Origin: Sequoia sempervirens
Taxonomy: Eukaryota; Streptophyta; Pinopsida; Cupressales; Cupressaceae
Direction: 5' to 3'
DNA: 64,000 bases
Assembly (NCBI GenBank): GCA_007258455.2
Contig: VDFB02047230.1
Location: 158,666,635-158,730,634, forward strand
The notes beneath the pieces are model-generated. The model was not told where the DNA came from, did no database searches, and was given only the letters and a program-made list of their open reading frames with translations. Positions 59,160-64,000 of the stretch are shown here, in pieces. Both the position numbers and the translations under genes were made by a program. Within the stretch, counting starts at the first letter, position 1, and the number at the start of each line of letters is the position of its first letter.

Positions 59160-60375
59160 AGCATATTGGCAGTCTTATTATATCACTCCTACACAACCGC
59201 ATAGGAGATGTTACAACACATGACTAGAGCCTGATTCGTTGAGTTGGACTCTAGTGGATTTATGAGATGTCAAAGATGAGATTTCACCCGACATGTTGAT
59301 GACCTTCATGGAGAGGTGGGATATGGACACCATATCATTTCATCTCCCTATAAGCGATACGATGATTACTCTAGTGGATGTCTACCAGATCTTGTGCCTC
59401 CCTATTCGATGGGAGAAGATTTCACTAGATGAGTCATTGACAACTTAGGATGTTCGGGATAGCCAGCTGTACTGTATTGGTTGAGTGGTTCCTTCAAAAA
59501 CCATAGGGAAAATCTACTTAAGATGATTGGACAAGGGACAAGTGGCAATGCCCTTGCTGAATTGCATCATGATCATGATGGTGGCACTTTGAATGGCCAT
59601 AGATGAGCAAGGTTCCCACCTACACGCATGCCTCATTCACAATTTTAGAGAGATGAAAGAGAGTAGCACCGTACTCTCCTGGGGTCAAGGCATGTTAGCC
59701 CATCTATACCACGACCTTAGGTGATATGTGCATTATGATTACCATAGCTTGATAGCTCGCACACTCCTTCAATTGTGGGATTTCAAGCATATTTTACCTA
59801 CACTCAACCAACTAGTTTTTCACGGTGGATCACAGGCGACCTACCTCAAGCCCATGCATACCCATTGGTGCGGAAGTGGAGGTTATATGATTTATTATTT
59901 TGGAGATAGATAGTGGACCGACTAGAGGTTAGCAACATTTTATGGAAACCTTATCAAGGGATGGATTGATGGCCAATGATAGGACATGGCTACCATGCAT
60001 GTAGCATGATCGATTCTTAGTGGGTTTCCATGGTCATATCATAGTACCTTATTACTATAGATGGTCCATGAGATCGTTTGGACAAGTATAAATGATTCCC
60101 CATGTTGTATCTACTTATATCAGATCATTTAGGAGTCTCATTAGGCTTAGGGACCTACCCCATCCTACCATCAAGGATGTCACACAAAGTGAGGCAAGCA
60201 CTAGTGATGATGATGATCCACCTGCATTGGACATTGACGATGTCATAGTCATAGATGGATTTGACAGATGGTTTGAGAGAGTAGGTCATGCTCCCATCTT
60301 CCCTAAGGATGCCATCGAAGGACATCCACGAATTCAAGGGTCTAATGGAGAGGAGGGCCCACAAGAGGAGGCATG
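59160..60375 (+). pseudogene. Plant mobile domain (PMD) protein, pseudogene
   Basis: PMD proteins (PF10536, the MAIN/MAIL family) occur as host proteins and inside MULE and Ty3/gypsy transposons. Pieces in order: MLMTFMERWDMDTISFHLPI (59,293-59,352), ITLVDVYQILCLPIRW near 59,370, a VPSKTIGKIYLR stretch near 59,490, SWGQGMLAHLYHDLR near 59,680, and LIARTLLQLWDFKHILPTL near 59,745, which match the family's W-R-P-E-T-H-T-F-H-L, T-L-x-D-V and W-G-x-x-x-L-A-x-L-Y patterns. Stops lie near 59,267, 59,441, 59,482, 59,518 and 59,719. A frameshift leads to an acidic C-terminal part (60,092-60,375). Next to LTR-element pieces it probably belongs to a transposon. Confidence 0.75.
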
Positions 60376-60426
60376 AGAGGTAGTGGAGGATATGCTCCCC
60401 AATAGCAGTCCATATTATCTCATTTT

Positions 60427-60642
60427 GATGTAGGAGCATCCAGGGGTACCAATCAATCTTGCACACCCAAAAATAAATTTGATTTATTTTCTCAATTTTT
60501 GGTGTGTTGTTGGTTTTGTAGGCATGTTACTTTTAACCTCTCTCATTTTCAGCTCTTTCATATGGGACCCTTTTCCATAAATCAATACTATGCTTGAATT
60601 TAAATTATAATGATATTGCAAATGTTCCAAATTAAAAATTAT
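60427..60642 (+). repeat. Repeat R2, copy 1
   Basis: A stretch of about 216 bp starting TTGATGTAGGAGCATCCAGG and containing TTTTGTAGGCATGTTACTTT and ATGGGACCCTTTTCCATAAA is repeated at 62,367-62,584. Here it follows the PMD pseudogene. Confidence 0.9.
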
Positions 60643-61362
60643 GATTGGGAGCCAAAGTCCCATTCCCAATGTAAATTGTTTTTTATTCATTTGTAACTCC
60701 GAAGAGATTCAATTTGTTTGTCATTAGTGATGGAATCTTCTAGGTGCAAGTGTTGGAGGTAGTGGAGGTGCAAGATGAGATAATGGATGTCAATTTAGAA
60801 AAATATTGGAAAAATTGTCAAAAAATAATAATTAAGGGGTTGAATGCATGAATCCCATGCCTAGAATGGAGAAGGTAGAGGTTTGAATGACATTATGGGT
60901 AGAAGAAGATGGTTTGGGGTCGTAATTATGAGACTCGGTCTCAGTAAAACGGCCATAAATTTCTCATACAAGATCAAAATCAATAATTTCGAAATGACTT
61001 GGAAAGCTAGAAATGAGACACACCAAACCCAAAAATTGTTTGAGGAAATTTACAAAAATGAGGGACCATGGATTGACAGAAATTGTTTGAGGAAATTTAC
61101 AAAAATCAAGAGAAATATGCAAGATTTTGGAGGAAAGGTATGAAGAGTTTTGGAGCTGAAAAAGGAAGGTATAGGAAGAGCCAGTTGAGCAGATTTAAAT
61201 CTTTTATGTATTGAGAAAATGATGTAAATTTTATGTCTCAAGTTGATTGAATGTAATAAAAAAAATTGAATATGTTTGCATTTTCTTTGGTTCTATGAAT
61301 TGCTATTTGTTGCAACAAATATTTTGTTATTGTGTTTTATGAGCAGCAGTATTCTCCTTTCA
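60643..61362 (+). repeat. Probable LTR 3' portion ending before a PBS
   Basis: The segment ends ATTCTCCTTTCA directly ahead of a PBS-like site and holds TTGAATGTAATAAAAAAAATTG near 61,247, a plausible polyadenylation region. A 47-bp unit (ATTGTTTGAGGAAATTTACA) is tandemly duplicated at 61,036 and 61,083. The LTR start was not found. Confidence 0.45.
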
Positions 61363-61366
61363 TTAG

Positions 61367-61378
61367 TGGTAACAGAGC
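61367..61378 (+). other. Primer binding site (tRNA-Met type)
   Basis: TGGTAACAGAGC differs by one base from TGGTATCAGAGC, four bases after the CA of the presumed LTR. It indicates a plus-strand LTR retrotransposon whose interior starts here. Confidence 0.75.
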
Positions 61379-61390
61379 ATGAGTTCCTAA

Positions 61391-62101
61391 GTGTGCAGGC
61401 AGAAGCACCGATGTGAGGTAGTTTGCACTAGGACTTGTGGTGGTGTGTGTGATTTGTGTGTAGACAAATTGTCGAGTGTGAGGCGGTCTATACTTGAGAG
61501 GTTGAATTTTGAGAGTGTGTGGCAAGTGTTTGATGAAATGTCAAAGAAGAAAAGAAAAAAATTTGTCATAGTTTTGTATGTAGATGAACATGAGGGAGAG
61601 AATACTGCAAAACTATGCTTTGAGGATAGCATGAAGAAAGATGACAATGTGAAGAAGAGCAGAGAAAATGAGTGTTGCAGCCCAAGAGAGAAGGATGATA
61701 ATACAAAGATCTATGAAGGTAATATGTTTGATAGAGAACCTGATGAGGAAGATTCATTTCTTGTAGAGGAGATAATGAAGATAGAGGAGATGTTCAGATC
61801 AAATGAGAACCTTGAGAAGAATGAAAGTGCAGACCTAGTGAAAGAAATTACAACAAATGATGATGAGGTAGAAGTTGCACCAACAAAAAAAGAGAATAAT
61901 GAGGACTTGTTGGTGGACATGGAGCATCAAATCAATGAAGAGTTAATTTTTTATTTTTCTACATTATGTGATGAAGAAAATGATTTTGATATTGTGGAGA
62001 GAAGAGAAAAGTTAGTAGATATGAAAGAATTTACAGTAATAGATTGGCATTCAGGGGTTGCAAACTTATATGTAGAAGTTATAAGGGGTAGATTTGTGTG
62101 A
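61391..62101 (+). CDS. Intact ORF behind the PBS, acidic protein of unknown family
   Basis: The frame is open for 236 codons after a TAA at 61,388; the first ATG in frame is 61,538 (MSKKKRKKFVIVLYVDEHEG), giving 188 residues. Upstream in frame is a Cys-rich stretch (CTRTCGGVCDLCVDKLSS). The rest is Glu/Asp/Lys-rich, with runs such as MKIEEMFRSNENLEKNES, and ends EFTVIDWHSGVANLYVEVIR. No gag or pol motif is recognisable. Its place directly behind the PBS suggests a leader or gag-like protein. Coding bias is weak, so expression is unproven. Confidence 0.45.
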   Translation: MCRQKHRCEVVCTRTCGGVCDLCVDKLSSVRRSILERLNFESVWQVFDEMSKKKRKKFVIVLYVDEHEGENTAKLCFEDSMKKDDNVKKSRENECCSPREKDDNTKIYEGNMFDREPDEEDSFLVEEIMKIEEMFRSNENLEKNESADLVKEITTNDDEVEVAPTKKENNEDLLVDMEHQINEELIFYFSTLCDEENDFDIVERREKLVDMKEFTVIDWHSGVANLYVEVIRGRFV

Positions 62102-62366
62102 GTATGTTGCAAGTGTTGATCTGTATGATGAGGGAATTTGGTGGAGGTGGTTGTGCTTTGGTGGGTCAAGACCCATGGAAGAAGAGAAGAATGGTAGGAA
62201 AATTTTTTGGAGGAGAGCAAAGCTAGTTAGACAACAAGATGTTGGAAAAAGAGAAAGAGTAAATTTCAGAAGAATAAGGAAGAATAGTGGATCCAAAGCA
62301 AACATATGGTCTTCAAATGTTTATGAGTTTTCAACTTATGGAATATTTCACTTACCCCAGATGTTT

Positions 62367-62584
62367 GATGCAGGAGCATCCAAGGGTACCAAGCAATATT
62401 GCACACCCAAAAATTTTTTTTTTTTATTTTCTTGATTTTTGGCATGTTGTGGGTTTTGTAGGCATGTTACTTTTTCCCTCTCTCATTTTCAGCTTTTTCG
62501 TATGGGACCCTTTTCCATAAATCAATAACTTGCTTTGAATTTTAAATTGTAATGATATTGAAAATGTTGCAAATTAAAAATTAT
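62367..62584 (+). repeat. Repeat R2, copy 2
   Basis: Direct copy of 60,427-60,642 with minor changes and a longer T-run near 62,415-62,428. Similarity stops exactly at AATTAAAAATTATG, where the next ORF starts. Confidence 0.9.
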
Positions 62585-63452
62585 GCACTTATGTGAGATG
62601 GCAACTACTAGTCAAGTTTCAGTTGTGCCTACTCTTATCCTTTCAGATTCATCTAATGTATTGATGTTTACTCTAACAGTACATACTACAAAGGGTACTC
62701 TTGAGATAGATGTCCCTAAAGAAGATCCTTTTGAAGCAAGAAATATTAAGTCTACTCCTTCTACCTCTTCTCAAAATAATGCATGTCTTGGTGATGATTG
62801 GGGTTCCTTAGACTTTACAGATTCATTCATTGGGGAACATAAAGTTGACCCAATCCACTCAGTCCTTCCAATAACATCATCCAAACCCACTATCAAAGAT
62901 GATCATTCTTCTGCATCGTGTGGTAATGTGAATGCAAATTGTAATATTCTTAATGTTGATCTTCCTCCTTCTGAGGAAGATGATTTCACTTCTATTAAAG
63001 AGGCTAATGATGGTAGTCCTATCAAGGAGGCTGGTGGTGATCCTGTAGAGGACTATGATCCCCATTTCCAGAATAATACTCTCCATGTAGATCCTTTGTT
63101 GTCTACTATCTTTGTGCCTTCTTGTGAGAAGTCAAGCTTTTCTCCACAAGAGAAAGGGTTGTTTCTTGCTCCTCGTTCTTTGAATGAGCAAGAGCATATC
63201 TTGTTGAGGCTTCTAAAAGCTTGCTTGATTACTCTTGCTCCTCCTAAGAGATATCAAAAACATGATAAAACAAAGCATTCTTTCTATGCATACCATTGAG
63301 TGCCTCGCCATTCCACTAGTGAATGTAAGGACTTGAAGGATAAAATACAACTTCTTGATTCAAGTGTCATCACTCATTTTTTTGTTGATGCACCTGCCTC
63401 TTCTTCAAATGATAAGGGATATCGAGGTTTACCTCTATCTTGTATGTTCTAA
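62583..63452 (+). pseudogene. Gag/pol fragment of a gypsy-type element (zinc-like motif)
   Basis: ATG at 62,583 opens 238 codons rich in Ser/Asp/Pro, ending at a TGA at 63,297. The frame then continues as VPRHSTSECKDLKDKIQLLD and SSVITHFFVDAP to a TAA at 63,450. FYAYH-x-VPRHSTSEC-KDLKDKIQ corresponds to the YCxYHRxxGHxTxxCxxLKxxIQ motif of plant Ty3/gypsy (Tat/Athila-like) gag-pol before the protease; the His-Tyr/Cys ligands are partly kept. The TGA at YAYH probably replaced an Arg codon (CGA). Confidence 0.65.
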
Positions 63453-64000
63453 GTATCTTGCATGGTTCCCCTCCCTTGTATGTTGGGGACAGTGATAACT
63501 TGTGCTAGGGATGTGTGTCCTTTTAAGGACCCCCTCTCTTCTCTCTATCTTTCAATTTGAAACGTCCCTTGAGTGGACCCCTTGTTGTCTTGAAGGGTTC
63601 CTGAGGGACCCCCTTTGAAAGCTTTTATCTCAAATGAATTATATGGTGTCTAGCTTAGGGGCAGCCCAACTAGACCTCACTTTTCAAATAGTGTGTCCCT
63701 TGAGTAGACCCCTTTCCTTCTGAAGGGTTCTTGAGGGACAACTTTGAAATCCTTCCAACTTTTCAAGGGTCTACGTGATTGTCTTCTTGTTTTCCTGTGT
63801 GGCTACTTTGTTTTCTGACATGTTATATCTATAGATAAACATGTCACTTTGCAGGTGCGTCTATAAAGCCATTTTCCAATTTGACACTATGGAGTCCCCT
63901 TCTCTAGGTTTCCTCCATGTGAGAGATCTTGGGGGATGCCTCCTTGTAGATCTGCGAGCCTATAAGGCACTTACTTTACTGGGTTTCCCTCATGTGAGAG
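63453..64000 (+). repeat. Diverged short repeats at the right edge
   Basis: GTCCCTTGAGT(G/A)GACCCC, then (C/T)TGAAGGGTTC(C/T)TGAGGGAC and CTTTGAAA, occurs at about 63,564 and 63,694 (about 130 bp apart). GTTTCC(T/C)(C/T)CATGTGAGAG occurs at 63,908 and 63,983. Probably the interior or LTR of the element continuing beyond the window. Confidence 0.6.

Overview
This is plant nuclear DNA: AT-rich, almost gene-free, and built of old, layered transposable elements. The long introns, long decayed LTRs, chromovirus, CACTA, LINE and copia relics and the eroded open frames fit a large-genome seed plant, most likely a gymnosperm. That is an inference from genome style; no marker gene proves the lineage. 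No rRNA, tRNA, CRISPR array, organellar or bacterial gene was seen.

Layout. (1) 1-2,280: AT-rich sequence with local duplications, possibly including an LTR end. (2) About 2,280-18,316: a very large CACTA (En/Spm) transposon. A TNP2 transposase pseudogene (3,437-8,282, +) faces a long decayed ORF of unknown family (9,938-13,480, -). GC-rich subterminal repeats flank them, and a recognisable right terminal repeat reads GGATTTGTTGTAGTG at 18,302-18,316. (3) 18,317-19,660: a GA-rich simple-sequence block starting at the CACTA terminus. (4) 20,636-36,236: a minus-strand Ty3/gypsy chromovirus with PBS, PPT, gag, protease, RT, RNase H, integrase and chromodomain remnants. Its left LTR carries two nested insertions with exact 5-bp target duplications: a solo LTR and a 1.9-kb inverted-repeat foldback element. 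Its right LTR carries a 1.0-kb TIR transposon. (5) 38,637-39,071: a 435-bp TIR element. (6) 39,480-43,380: the only good host-gene candidate, a spliced gene for an acidic protein with tandem SUMO-interaction-like motifs, now interrupted by a stop. (7) About 44,750-49,900: a heavily decayed L1-type LINE. (8) 53,531-56,544: an internally deleted copia element. (9) 57,539-64,000: LTR pieces, a plant-mobile-domain pseudogene, a PBS, and gag-like ORFs of another LTR element running off the right edge.

How it fits together: apart from the host-gene candidate, every recognisable coding region belongs to a mobile element, and every one carries stops or frameshifts. The nested insertions give a relative order: chromovirus first, then the elements inside its LTRs. 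In the antisense CACTA ORF most disabling stops are TAG, as expected from C-to-T decay of CAG codons under plant CHG methylation. The least explained items are that ORF, the foldback element with LTR-like TG...CA ends, and the repeat-expanded SUMO-interaction-like gene.
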